From: Chromatiaceae bacterium
GTDB lineage: Bacteria; Pseudomonadota; Gammaproteobacteria; Chromatiales; Chromatiaceae
Length of the DNA stretch: 64,000 bases
Assembly (NCBI GenBank): GCA_016714645.1
Contig: JADKCI010000004.1
Location: 248,001 to 312,000 of the forward strand
Direction: 5' to 3'
This document shows positions 34,240 to 44,145 of this stretch, one piece after another. Position 1 is the first letter of the stretch. Each line of letters begins with the position of its first letter. The position numbers and the translations under genes are program-made. The notes under the pieces are model-generated. The model saw only the letters and a list, made by a program, of their open reading frames with translations, did not search any database and was not told where the DNA came from.

Positions 34240-34947
34240 CTATAACTTGCTCAGCACCCCCATGGCTTGTGCCTCGCAGCCTTGTTTGACCATCCAGGCC
34301 GCCAGTGCCGCCGGATTGATGGGCGTTGTCGCCGCCTTGTGAACTAGCAGGCTGACGGGCTTATCTCCCCGTTGCAACCGATAGCGCTTGCCATCCTGGA
34401 AATAGCGGGCCGGGACCGGCAACTCGGCCTGACGGGCGGGCCAGGTGAAGGTGGCAAGGGTGGCGCCCTGTTCGTCAACCAGGGCGATTTCTTCCGTTTT
34501 AGCGATGTTGTCGCGTAGCAGCACGACCGGATCACTGATCAGGCAGTGCTCGCCCGACTTGTCCACATCAATCGGGTCGGGCGATGCCGCATCGGAACCA
34601 AAGCTCCGCATCACCCCGAGGGTGGAGGTGGATTGGCGATGTCCTTGGAGCAGGCTGGCGATCGCGGTCAGATTGTTGGTCTGGGCACCCTTGTCACCGC
34701 TATTACCCGGCACGCCCGCATAGGGGCCGGCCAGCTTGAGGGTCTTGCCATCCTCCGCCAGCAGGGTCAGTTGCGCGCCCTCACCCAATTTTATCGGCGT
34801 CTTGTCATCCAGCAGGGCCCCGGATTTATAGGAGGTCCGTTCGGCGGTGACCACGACCCATGGTGCCGCCACGGCCAGTGACGCCCCTGTCAGCAGGACC
34901 CCGGCCGCAAGCAGCCTCGAAATTTTCCGCCGCCAATCATTGCTCAT
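34240..34947 (-). CDS. Secreted protein with FecR-like features
   Basis: 235-residue protein with a signal peptide (LLAAGVLLTGASLAVAA). The segment TPIKLGEGAQLTLLAEDGKT, then LKLAGPYAG, is reminiscent of the FecR beta fold. The remainder (HCLISDPVVLLRDNIAKTEE, then RYFQDGKRYRLQRGDKPVSL) is unrecognised. It is divergent from the CHASE2 cyclase gene with 170 bp between. FecR-like proteins often sit next to CHASE2 sensors, so it may form the periplasmic part of that signalling unit (inference). Confidence 0.75.
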   Translation of the reverse strand: MSNDWRRKISRLLAAGVLLTGASLAVAAPWVVVTAERTSYKSGALLDDKTPIKLGEGAQLTLLAEDGKTLKLAGPYAGVPGNSGDKGAQTNNLTAIASLLQGHRQSTSTLGVMRSFGSDAASPDPIDVDKSGEHCLISDPVVLLRDNIAKTEEIALVDEQGATLATFTWPARQAELPVPARYFQDGKRYRLQRGDKPVSLLVHKAATTPINPAALAAWMVKQGCEAQAMGVLSKL

Positions 34948-35117
34948 CGTGACCCTTCCCCCGTTAATGCCTCACCGATCCGCGCGGTTCGCGGGAAATG
35001 CCGGCGAAAATATACCTTGGCTAACCCGTATCATGCCGACATCGTCACCGTTCCGCCATAGGGCCTTGGGGCCATAGGGCGTTCGCTCCACCCGGCTTTG
35101 TCGAGGTTCGCCCTATC

Positions 35118-37085
35118 ATGATCCGCCGCCAAGAATGGTTGCCACTCGTGGCCGTGCCCCTGGGGGTGGCGCTCATGGCCTGGTTGTTGGTAGCCCAGGG
35201 ACCTCTGCGCTACATCGAAAACTGGTTCGGTGACTTGCGGGTAGCCCTGGTAACCCCGCGTCAGCCAGCCTCCGATGAGGTGGTGGTGCTCACCATTAAC
35301 GACGATACCCTGAGTACCTTTGCCTACCGCTCGCCGGTCAGCCGCGCCTTCCTTGCCGAACTGGTGACCCTGCTCAATCAGAAAGGGGTGAAGGCCATCG
35401 GTCTGGATATCTTGTTTGACCAGCCTACCGAAGCCGCCGCCGACCAGGCCTTGCTCCAGGCGTTGCGCGATTCCACCGTGCCGGTGTTCGTCGCCTACGC
35501 CGATCAGGAGCATATCACCCCAGAACAACAGCAGTATCTGGATGCTTTTACACTCGATTTGCGCCGGGCTTACGCCAATCTGCCGTTCGACAATGTGGAC
35601 GGCGTGATCCGCACCCTTTTTCCAGGTCGGATGGCAGCGGATGGCCGTCCGCTACCGGGAATGGCCGCCGCCCTGGCCGGAGTGGCCCTTCCCCAAGGGA
35701 TAATCCCCTTACGCTATCGCGGGCTAGCCCCGGATGCGGCAGCGGATGATCTGGCCAGTGCCTTCAAGCATTACCCGGCGCATTTGGCTGGGGCCTTGCC
35801 GGCGGACTGGCTGGCGGGCAAGATTGTCCTGGTCGGCGCGGATCTGCGGGCCAGCAGCGAGGACATCTGGAAGACACCCTTCACCACCTTGCTGGGTAGC
35901 AAGGATGGCTCCTTGCCCGGGGTCATGATTCATGCACATGGGCTGGCGCAGTTGTTGGAGGGACGCTGGTTGCGGCTGGTGCCAACCTGGGTGGTCTTGG
36001 CTGTGTACGGGTTCGCTGCCTTGCTGGGCTCGCTCCTGGCTCGCCTGGACAGGGCGGCCTGGGTGAGTGTCGGCCTGGCATTGGGCAGTGTCCTGGGCTA
36101 TTGGGCGCTGGGCTTCTGGTGGTACCACCAGGGTGGAGCCTTGTGGCCATTGGCGGGTCCATCCCTGGCGATGCTGGGTTCGACCTGGTGGTCCCACGCC
36201 CTCGTCAGCCGGCGGGAGCGGCGCCAAAAGGAGTTCATTCACGGCGCCTTCGCCCGTTATCTGCATCCAGACTGGGTCGAACAGTTGATGGCGAATCCCG
36301 ACTTGCTGGGCCTCACCGGCGAGCGCCGGGACATCACCGTACTCTTCACCGACGTGGCGGGTTTCACCACGACCTCGGAGTTGCTGCCGCCGACCAGCCT
36401 GGTGTCTGTGTTGAGTGGTTATCTGGATGGCATGACCCAGATCATCATGGCACACGGCGGGGCGGTTAATAAGTATCTGGGCGATGGCATCATGGTGTTG
36501 TTTGGCGCTCCGGTCACCCAGGCGGATCATGCCCTGCGTGCTGTCCAATGCGCCTTGGCGCTCGATGTTTTCGCCGAGAGGTTCCGCCGGGAGGTCACCG
36601 ATCCCGATGGTCAGCCGGTGGCCTTTGGCCTCACACGGATCGGGGTCCATACCGGCGAGGCGACGGTAGGCAACTTCGGGTCCCAGGCTAAGCTCGAGTA
36701 CACGGCCATTGGCGATGTGGTGAATGTAGCCTCGCGACTGGAGGGATTGAACGCCTACTTTGGTACCCACGTCGCGGTCAGCGGGGCGACCATGAGCCAG
36801 GCGGGGTCCGGTGGTTTGCGCTTTCGCCCCATGGGACAGGTGGTGGTCAAGGGGAAGCATGAAGCCCTGGCGGTGTTCAACCCGGTGGCCCTGGGCGGCG
36901 AGGCGGATGCCGTCTTGGATGAATATGCGCGGGCCTATGCCTTATTGGCGATCGGCGATCCTGGCGCCGAGATGCGATTCGCTGCCCTCCATGAGCGTTA
37001 TCCTCATGATGCATTGGTCGAATTTTACTGGCGGCGGATGCGGGAGGGCGAGCGAACCGTTCAGGTCAAGCTAGCCTCGAAGTAG
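35118..37085 (+). CDS. CHASE2 domain adenylate/guanylate cyclase
   Basis: 655-residue membrane receptor cyclase. An N-terminal membrane segment is followed by a periplasmic CHASE2 sensor (about 35-300, including AIGLDILFDQPTEAAADQAL and PGVMIHAHGLAQLL), three further membrane helices (about 290-370) and a class III cyclase domain. The catalytic part has metal aspartates in VLFTDVAGFT and YLGDGIMVLFG, and the C-terminal EYTAIGDVVNVASRLEGLN. It makes cAMP or cGMP in response to an unknown extracytoplasmic signal. The next gene carries a cyclic-nucleotide-binding domain, a likely target. Confidence 0.93.
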   Translation: MIRRQEWLPLVAVPLGVALMAWLLVAQGPLRYIENWFGDLRVALVTPRQPASDEVVVLTINDDTLSTFAYRSPVSRAFLAELVTLLNQKGVKAIGLDILFDQPTEAAADQALLQALRDSTVPVFVAYADQEHITPEQQQYLDAFTLDLRRAYANLPFDNVDGVIRTLFPGRMAADGRPLPGMAAALAGVALPQGIIPLRYRGLAPDAAADDLASAFKHYPAHLAGALPADWLAGKIVLVGADLRASSEDIWKTPFTTLLGSKDGSLPGVMIHAHGLAQLLEGRWLRLVPTWVVLAVYGFAALLGSLLARLDRAAWVSVGLALGSVLGYWALGFWWYHQGGALWPLAGPSLAMLGSTWWSHALVSRRERRQKEFIHGAFARYLHPDWVEQLMANPDLLGLTGERRDITVLFTDVAGFTTTSELLPPTSLVSVLSGYLDGMTQIIMAHGGAVNKYLGDGIMVLFGAPVTQADHALRAVQCALALDVFAERFRREVTDPDGQPVAFGLTRIGVHTGEATVGNFGSQAKLEYTAIGDVVNVASRLEGLNAYFGTHVAVSGATMSQAGSGGLRFRPMGQVVVKGKHEALAVFNPVALGGEADAVLDEYARAYALLAIGDPGAEMRFAALHERYPHDALVEFYWRRMREGERTVQVKLASK

Positions 37086-37216
37086 CCCTTCGCTCGAACC
37101 CCGATGTCGGTCCCCCGTCCCGGGCCACCTTGACATCAACCTGGTGGATGCGATCATGGCCCGGGAATGCCTGCCCTCCCATCTCTCGTCAACCACATAC
37201 ACTCCCACATCCGCAT

Positions 37217-38719
37217 ATGACCCATATCCTTCCCTCGGCCGCTGAAATGATCTCCCTGCTGGGTGGGGCCCTGATCATTTATCTCCTGCTCATTCTCATG
37301 GCCCGGGCTCTGCGTCGCTGGCGCGATGTGCGCTTTCGGTGGGTATTCCACCTCTTCGCCATGGCGACGGGCCTGTTGATCAGCCTGAACTGGTTGCTCG
37401 GAGAGGGATCGGAGTTGACCTGGCGGAGCGATTTAACCCGCCATTTGACGGCGGCGGTGACCATACTCGCGGCCTTCCCCATCACGACCCTCTTTGTCCG
37501 GATGGTTTGGGGACGCAAGCCGGATACCGACCTCAAGGCGGCCGGGTCGCGGATCCTGATCGATACCGTCCGCATCCTGATCCTGATCCTGGCCGTGATC
37601 CTGGCGCTGCAATTCGTCTATGACATCCAGGTACCGGGCCTGGTGGCGGGCTCCGGGATCATGGCGATCATTCTCGGTCTGGCGATGCAGGATCTTTTGG
37701 GCAACCTGATCTCCGGGGTGTCGCTGCATTTTGAGAAGACCTTCCAACCGGGTGATTGGCTCCTCATCAATAACACCCATGCCAAGGTCATTGAACTCTC
37801 CTGGCGCTCGACCCTGTTGCTGACAAATGACGATGTCCTGATCGATGTTCCCAACACGGATATCACGAAGCAGGCGATCACTAATTTTCAATTGCCCACC
37901 CCTCGTCACGCGGTGAAGGCAACCATCAGTCTGCACTATGACCTCCCGCCCTTGCGGGCGCAGAGGGTTTTGAGGGCAGCCGCCCTGAGTGTTCCAGGGG
38001 TGTGCGTGGAGCCGGCCCCCGTGGTTTTACTCAAGGATTTCTTGGACTCGGGGATTAGTTATGAGATCAAGGTCTGGATCGAGGATCATGCCCTCATGAA
38101 CCGGGTCCTGAGCGAGGTGCGCTCCCATGCCTGGTATGCGGCAAAGCGCGAGGGTTTTGTCATGCCCTACCCCCAGAGGGTCCTGCACCGGGCCGTCCGC
38201 CAGGATCCGTCGCTCCAGACCCGCGGGGTTGCCGCCCAGGCCTTGCGCTCGCACGAGCTGCTGGACTTTCTCTCCGAGGCCGAGATTGACAACCTGGTGC
38301 GCGAGAGTCCCGTTCAGTTGTTCGCCAACACCGAACGCATCGTTACCCAGGGCGAGGTGGGTGAGTCCATGTTCTTCCTGGTGCGTGGCCACGTCGAGGT
38401 GTCGATCACGCGTAATGGCCAGCAAACCATCGTCGCCAGGCTTGGCCCTGGTGATTGCTTCGGTGAAATGTCCTTGCTTACCGGGGCGGAGCGTACCGCC
38501 ATGGTCGTCGCCGTGGATGAAGTCGAGACGGTAGAGATCACCAAGCAGGTTTTTGCCTCCCTGGTGAGGAATAATCCCGAGATTCTCAGCCGTCTCAGCG
38601 AATTGCTCGCGCAACGTCAGCTTGCCAATGACCAATGGACCCCCGATACAGCATCCCAGACTGTCGAGCAGGTACGTTCAGGCCTGCTGGGGAAACTGCG
38701 GGAATTTTTCGCGCTCTAA
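37217..38719 (+). CDS. MscS-type mechanosensitive channel with C-terminal cyclic-nucleotide-binding domain
   Basis: 500-residue protein. Transmembrane helices occur at about 12-30, 45-63, 80-98, 115-140 and the pore-like helix GSGIMAIILGLAMQDLLGNL. The MscS beta domain follows (KTFQPGDWLLINNTHAKVIE, then RSTLLLTNDDVLIDVPNTDI). The final 130 residues are a cNMP-binding domain: GEVGESMFFLVRGHVEVSIT and the phosphate-binding cassette GDCFGEMSLLTGAERTAMVV. It may open or close in response to the cyclic nucleotide made by the upstream cyclase. ATG 37217 is chosen; upstream in-frame sequence is not conserved. Confidence 0.92.
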   Translation: MTHILPSAAEMISLLGGALIIYLLLILMARALRRWRDVRFRWVFHLFAMATGLLISLNWLLGEGSELTWRSDLTRHLTAAVTILAAFPITTLFVRMVWGRKPDTDLKAAGSRILIDTVRILILILAVILALQFVYDIQVPGLVAGSGIMAIILGLAMQDLLGNLISGVSLHFEKTFQPGDWLLINNTHAKVIELSWRSTLLLTNDDVLIDVPNTDITKQAITNFQLPTPRHAVKATISLHYDLPPLRAQRVLRAAALSVPGVCVEPAPVVLLKDFLDSGISYEIKVWIEDHALMNRVLSEVRSHAWYAAKREGFVMPYPQRVLHRAVRQDPSLQTRGVAAQALRSHELLDFLSEAEIDNLVRESPVQLFANTERIVTQGEVGESMFFLVRGHVEVSITRNGQQTIVARLGPGDCFGEMSLLTGAERTAMVVAVDEVETVEITKQVFASLVRNNPEILSRLSELLAQRQLANDQWTPDTASQTVEQVRSGLLGKLREFFAL

Positions 38720-38807
38720 CCGGGACCGACGAGGTTAACCGCACCCAGGAGCCTCCCGGTTGACAGGGCCCCGTGCCCTTACTGCCACCTACCCCACAGA
38801 GAAGCCC

Positions 38808-39980
38808 ATGTCTGCCATGAATCCGAACCCCTGCTCGGCGGCCCTTGGTGCCCTGCTGCTTTGCCTCGCGCATCCCCTCCTGGCGCAGGAGGAGGCGACG
38901 GCCCCCCCGGTTCCCGACGAGATCCCCGACACCCATACCCGCGTGGTCGATCCCGCGACCCTCACCAGCCTGGATGCCCTGGTGACCAAGCTGGCCGATC
39001 GCCGCCTCGTCTTCGTGGGCGAGTCCCACGACCGCTATGAAGATCACCTCAATCAACTGGCCGTGATTCGTGGCTTGCATGAGCAGGACCTGGACCTGGC
39101 CATCGGCATGGAAATGTTCCAGCAGCCCTTCCAGCCCGCCCTGGATGCCTACATCGCCGGGGAGATCAACGAGGAGGAGATGCTCCGGCGCACGGATTAT
39201 TTCGAGCGCTGGCGCTTCGACTACCGCCTCTACCGGCCCATCCTGCGCTTTGCCCGCGAGCATGGCATCCCCGTCATCGCCCTGAATCTGGATGGGGCGA
39301 TCACCGCCAAGGTCGGCAAGGAGGGTCTGGATGGCCTGGACGAGGGGCAACGGGCCCAGGTGCCGGTGGACATGGATCGGGACGACCCGGCCTATCGGGA
39401 GCGGATCAAGCAGGTTTTTGACAGGCATCCCATGGAGGAGGGCAAGGACTTCGAGAATTTCCTCCTGGTGCAGCTCCTCTGGGACGAGGGTATGGCGGCG
39501 CGGGCGGCGGCCTATCTGGAGGGCCAGCCCGGCAAGCGGCTGGTGGTGCTGGCGGGTCAGGGTCACCTGGAGTACGGTCAGGGTATCCCGCAACGCCTTC
39601 TGCGGCGCCTGCCGGCGTCCTCCGCCATCCTCCTCAATGGCTGGCCGCGCGAGATGGACCCGAAGGCCGCTGACTATCTGCTCTTTCCGCAACCCCTGGA
39701 GCTACCCGCCACTGGGCGGCTCGGGGTCCTGCTGGATACCGATGGCCAGGGGTCGGGCGTCGGGGTTCAGGGATTCGGTGACAAGAGCGGGGCCGCCGCC
39801 GCTGGGATCAAGGAGGGGGATCGCATCGTCCGGGTCGGCGGCAAGGAGGTCGCCATCTATGCCGATATCCGCCTCGCCCTTATCGATAGCCTCCCCGGCC
39901 AGAAGCTGCCAGTCGAGGTGGAGCGGTTAAGCGCGGAGGGCCAGCCGGAGCGTCTGACCTTGGAGGTGGAATTGCATTGA
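38808..39980 (+). CDS. ChaN-like domain protein with C-terminal PDZ domain
   Basis: 390-residue exported protein. The signal peptide ALGALLLCLAHPLLAQ lacks a clear lipobox. The ChaN/EreA-like core shows LVFVGESHDRYEDHLNQLAV, LDLAIGMEMFQQPFQ and VVLAGQGHLEYGQGI, whose histidines and acids bind haem or metal in relatives. A PDZ domain ends the protein (GLVQ-like GVQGFGDKSGAAAAGIKEGD, then RIVRVGGKEV). The combination suggests iron or haem handling or a sensor/protease adaptor; not proven. Start ATG 38808 is preferred over 38817. Confidence 0.88.
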   Translation: MSAMNPNPCSAALGALLLCLAHPLLAQEEATAPPVPDEIPDTHTRVVDPATLTSLDALVTKLADRRLVFVGESHDRYEDHLNQLAVIRGLHEQDLDLAIGMEMFQQPFQPALDAYIAGEINEEEMLRRTDYFERWRFDYRLYRPILRFAREHGIPVIALNLDGAITAKVGKEGLDGLDEGQRAQVPVDMDRDDPAYRERIKQVFDRHPMEEGKDFENFLLVQLLWDEGMAARAAAYLEGQPGKRLVVLAGQGHLEYGQGIPQRLLRRLPASSAILLNGWPREMDPKAADYLLFPQPLELPATGRLGVLLDTDGQGSGVGVQGFGDKSGAAAAGIKEGDRIVRVGGKEVAIYADIRLALIDSLPGQKLPVEVERLSAEGQPERLTLEVELH

Positions 39981-40019
39981 GGGGTGGCGGACCGGATTCG
40001 GACCGCATGGTTCATGCGG

Positions 40020-40670
40020 TCACAGCCGCGACTCGAATCCGCGTCCCCGGCGCCCCAGACGCACCTGGGGCAGGAAAAAGCCAATGAGGATGCCCCCGAA
40101 GATGACGCCACCCCCGATGAGGAACCAACGTTGGGCGTTCTCGTGGTCGAGTTCGCGGTTGATCTGTTCCAATTCGCCGACCTGGCGGGTCAGGTCGGCG
40201 ACGGTCTGACGGAGTTCGCCCCGCTCGCGCAGGATGCGCGGGGCATCGCCGGCGGCCTGGCGAATACTGAGTAATTCCTCCTCCAGGCGGTGCTTGTCGG
40301 CCAGGGCGGACTCCAGGCTGGCCTGAACCTCCTTCAGCGAGGGCGGCAGCTTGTCGAATTTTTCCTGGAAGTCGGCGACCTTGGCCTCCAGAACGGCCAC
40401 CTGGTCGCGGGGGATGGGCTCATCTTGCAGCCGGTCGCTGGCCACGAAGCCGGTGCGGCCGTCCTCGGTCCGGACTCTGGAATAGCCGGACTTGGCATTG
40501 CTGCTCAAGACTTCGAGGGGGGTGCCCGAGGGCAGGCTGCGCAGTACCTTGTACTTGAGGCTCTCCCCAGCGCGCAGGGGGATCTCGAACTGGTCCGTGA
40601 CATAGCGGGTTTCGGCCATCGCCATCGGCGCGGCGAAGAGGCAGAGGAGCAGGGCCAGCAGGCGTTTCAT
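40020..40670 (-). CDS. TIGR04211-type SH3 domain, coiled-coil membrane protein
   Basis: 216-residue protein. The signal peptide MKRLLALLLCLFAAPMAMA is followed by an SH3-like domain (ETRYVTDQFEIPLRAGESLK, then VRTEDGRTGFVASDRL), a coiled coil of about 90 residues (VAVLEAKVADFQEKFDKLPP onward), and a C-terminal transmembrane helix (FLIGGGVIFGGILIGFFLPQ). It is the common TIGR04211 architecture (signal peptide, SH3, TM) of gammaproteobacteria. Role probably envelope-associated. It starts just after argF (12 bp). Confidence 0.9.
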   Translation of the reverse strand: MKRLLALLLCLFAAPMAMAETRYVTDQFEIPLRAGESLKYKVLRSLPSGTPLEVLSSNAKSGYSRVRTEDGRTGFVASDRLQDEPIPRDQVAVLEAKVADFQEKFDKLPPSLKEVQASLESALADKHRLEEELLSIRQAAGDAPRILRERGELRQTVADLTRQVGELEQINRELDHENAQRWFLIGGGVIFGGILIGFFLPQVRLGRRGRGFESRL

Positions 40671-40681
40671 GACCCAGGGGC

Positions 40682-41605
<924 letters not shown>

Positions 41606-41613
41606 GACGTGCG

Positions 41614-42813
41614 TTATCCTCCGGCGACCTTGGGGGCTGGCGTGGCCAGGAAGGCAACGATCAGCCGGGCGAGCTGATCGACCAGTAACTCCACCTGGTC
41701 CCGCTCCAGAATCAGGGGCGGCAGCAGGCGGATGACGCGCTCGGCGGTGACATTGATGAGCAGCCCGGCCGCCAGGGCCTGGCCCACCAGTTCCGCGCAG
41801 GGGCGGTCGAGTTCGATGCCGATCATAAGTCCCAGGCCGCGGATGTCGCGGACGCCGGGCTGGCGGGCCAGGGCCTGGCGGAAGCTCGCTTGCAATTGTT
41901 TGCCCAGGCGGGCGGCCCGGTCGACGAGGTGGTCGCGTTCGAGGATTTCCAGCACGACGCTGGCGGCGCGACAGGCCAGAGCGTTGCCGCCGAAGGTGGA
42001 GCCGTGGCTGCCGGGACCCAGCACCGTCGCCGCCACCCCGCGCGCCAGGCAGGCGCCGATGGGCACGCCATTGGCCAGCCCCTTGGCCAGGGTCATGACG
42101 TCGGGCTGGATACCGGTATGCTGGTGGGCAAAGAGGCGGCCCGTGCGGCCCATGCCGGTCTGGATCTCATCCAGCATCAGCAGCCAGCCCTGGCGGTCGC
42201 AGATAGCGCGCAGGCGTGGCAGATAGTCCGGGGCCGGGATGTTGATGCCGCCCTCGCCCTGGATGGGCTCGACCAGGACGGCGACGATGTCCTGGCGATT
42301 GGCCGCCGCGGTTGCCACCGCCCCCAGGTCGTTGTAGGGGACGCGCACGAAGCCCTGCACCAGGGGCTCGAAGCCGGCCTGGACCTTGCGGTTGCCCGTG
42401 GCGCTGAGGGTGGCCAGGGTGCGGCCATGAAAGCTGTTCTCCATGACCAGGATGGCGGGTCGCTCGATGCCGCGATGGTGGCCGTGGAGGCGGGCCAGCT
42501 TGATGGCGGCCTCGTTCGCCTCGGCCCCCGAGTTGCCAAAGAAGACCCGGTCCATGCCCGCGCACGCCGTCAGCCGGGCGCCGAGCTCGGTCTGGGCGGC
42601 GATCTGGTAGAGGTTGGAGGTATGAATGAGGCTGCCGGCCTGCTCGCAGAGGGCGTCGCGCACCGCCGGGTGGGCGTGGCCAAGACCGCATACGGCGATA
42701 CCCGACAGGGCGTCGAGATAGCGTTTGCCCGCCTCGTCCCACAGCCAGGCGCCCTCGCCATGGGTGAAGGTGACCGGCAGGCGCCGGTAGGTCGCCATCA
42801 AGGGATCACTCAT
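41614..42813 (-). CDS. argD: Acetylornithine aminotransferase
   Basis: 399-residue class III PLP-aminotransferase of arginine (and possibly lysine) synthesis. Cofactor residues: FFGNSGAEANEAAIKLAR, then SFHGRTLATLSATGN, the Asp in MLDEIQTGMGRTGRLF, and the PLP lysine in VMTLAKGLANGVP. It starts at ATG 42813. Upstream lies a strong hairpin followed by T-tracts (42831-42874), which either ends oxyR transcription or attenuates argD. argF follows after 8 bp. Confidence 0.96.
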   Translation of the reverse strand: MSDPLMATYRRLPVTFTHGEGAWLWDEAGKRYLDALSGIAVCGLGHAHPAVRDALCEQAGSLIHTSNLYQIAAQTELGARLTACAGMDRVFFGNSGAEANEAAIKLARLHGHHRGIERPAILVMENSFHGRTLATLSATGNRKVQAGFEPLVQGFVRVPYNDLGAVATAAANRQDIVAVLVEPIQGEGGINIPAPDYLPRLRAICDRQGWLLMLDEIQTGMGRTGRLFAHQHTGIQPDVMTLAKGLANGVPIGACLARGVAATVLGPGSHGSTFGGNALACRAASVVLEILERDHLVDRAARLGKQLQASFRQALARQPGVRDIRGLGLMIGIELDRPCAELVGQALAAGLLINVTAERVIRLLPPLILERDQVELLVDQLARLIVAFLATPAPKVAGG

Positions 42814-42830
42814 GCTGAAACCCGCTCCAA

Positions 42831-42874
42831 GCAAAAAAAGAAAAAGGCGGCTCCTTTCTGGACGGGAACCGCCT
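42831..42874 (-). terminator. Rho-independent terminator between oxyR and argD
   Basis: On the minus strand AGGCGGTTCC pairs with GGAGCCGCCT (10-bp stem with one G-T pair and a loop of about 10 nt), followed by a run TTTTTCTTTTTTT. It lies 17 bp before the argD start and 160 bp after oxyR. It may be the oxyR terminator or an attenuator of argD-argF; no leader peptide was identified. Confidence 0.8.
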
Positions 42875-43032
42875 CTATTCGCTGAATCAAGTTGTCGGAT
42901 TATAGCCAGGTGCGGCAAGCGATGCCAAGCCCTTGACGTTCATTACGTTTTCGCGACATGTCGCGGATGGGCCACAAATTGGGGTCTGCTGGGTGTTTAG
43001 ATATTAACTAATTGAATGTTAGCTATTATTTA

Positions 43033-44019
43033 TCAGGGAGGCGCGGGTCGTTCGCCGAGGGCTGCCGTCGTCACGGCGGCCTTCGGGAAAGGGGCTCCCG
43101 GTTTCGCCAGGCGCCGCACCGTATTGGGCAGATGGTCCAGGAGAATACCGGCGAAGGCCTCCAGGGCCTGGACCCGGGGAAAACTGCGGCGGAAGACCAG
43201 CGAGATGCGCCGGAAGGCATCGGGCAGTTCCAGCCGGCGCGCGACAATGCCGGTGTCCGTCATCCAGCTCCCGCGGATGGCCAGGGCTGGCACCAGGGTG
43301 CAGCCAAAGCCGGCGCTGACCAATTGCAGCAGGGTTTCCAGGCTGGCGGCGCGCAGGTCCGCCATCTCGCCCCGCTGGGGGCGCTCCGTCAGGTGGCAGA
43401 CCTCCAGCACCTGATGGGTCAGGCAATGGCCCTCCGCCAGGAGCAGCAGGTCAATCTCGGTCAGATCCTGGGCCGTGATTTCGTCCTTGGTATAGAGGGG
43501 GTGATCGCGGTGGTGGGCCAGCCAGAAGGGCTCGTCGAACAGGGGGATCACGGTCAGGTCCGGCTGCTCGACGGGGGTGGCGATGAGGATCGCGTCCAGG
43601 TCATGGCGCTGCAGGCGGCCGAGGAGGGACTCGGTGAGTTCCTCGGACAGTACTAGGCGCAGTTGCGGGTACTGGCGTTTGAGGGGCACCAGGATCAGGG
43701 GCATCAAATAGGGGCTGAGAGTCGGGATGGCGCCAATGCGCAGCGGACCGTCCAGGGGATCCTGATGGGCACGGGCGACCCGTTCGATGGCATCGGCCTG
43801 TTCCTGCAGCAGGCGGGCGTGGCCCAGAATGGCCTCCCCGATGGGCGTGATATCCACGGAGCGGTTGGTGCGCTCGAACAGGGTCACCCCCAGTTCTTCC
43901 TCCAGCTTCTTGATCTGGCCGCTCAGGGTCGGCTGGCTGACAAAGCAGCGATCCGCCGCCCGGCCGAAGTGGCGGGTATCGGCAACCGCAAGGATGTATT
44001 TGATGTCGCGCAGATTCAT
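43033..44019 (-). CDS. oxyR: Hydrogen-peroxide-sensing regulator OxyR
   Basis: 328-residue LysR-type regulator with the N-terminal HTH (FGRAADRCFVSQPTLSGQIK). The redox cysteines are at residues 199 and 208 (LAEGHCLTHQVLEVC), the same positions as in E. coli OxyR. It senses H2O2 by disulfide formation and activates peroxide defence genes. The protein is about 20 residues longer than E. coli OxyR at the C-terminus. An intergenic terminator lies downstream. Confidence 0.95.
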   Translation of the reverse strand: MNLRDIKYILAVADTRHFGRAADRCFVSQPTLSGQIKKLEEELGVTLFERTNRSVDITPIGEAILGHARLLQEQADAIERVARAHQDPLDGPLRIGAIPTLSPYLMPLILVPLKRQYPQLRLVLSEELTESLLGRLQRHDLDAILIATPVEQPDLTVIPLFDEPFWLAHHRDHPLYTKDEITAQDLTEIDLLLLAEGHCLTHQVLEVCHLTERPQRGEMADLRAASLETLLQLVSAGFGCTLVPALAIRGSWMTDTGIVARRLELPDAFRRISLVFRRSFPRVQALEAFAGILLDHLPNTVRRLAKPGAPFPKAAVTTAALGERPAPP

Positions 44020-44145
44020 GGCGAGGGTGTCGAATGTTAGCTATCTCCAGCAGCCCGCGGCCAGGGATAATGAACAGGAGCCTGGATCACCTTGGTTGAG
44101 CTACCCGATGTATTTGAATATTGCCCTCTTATCAGCGCTAATGCC

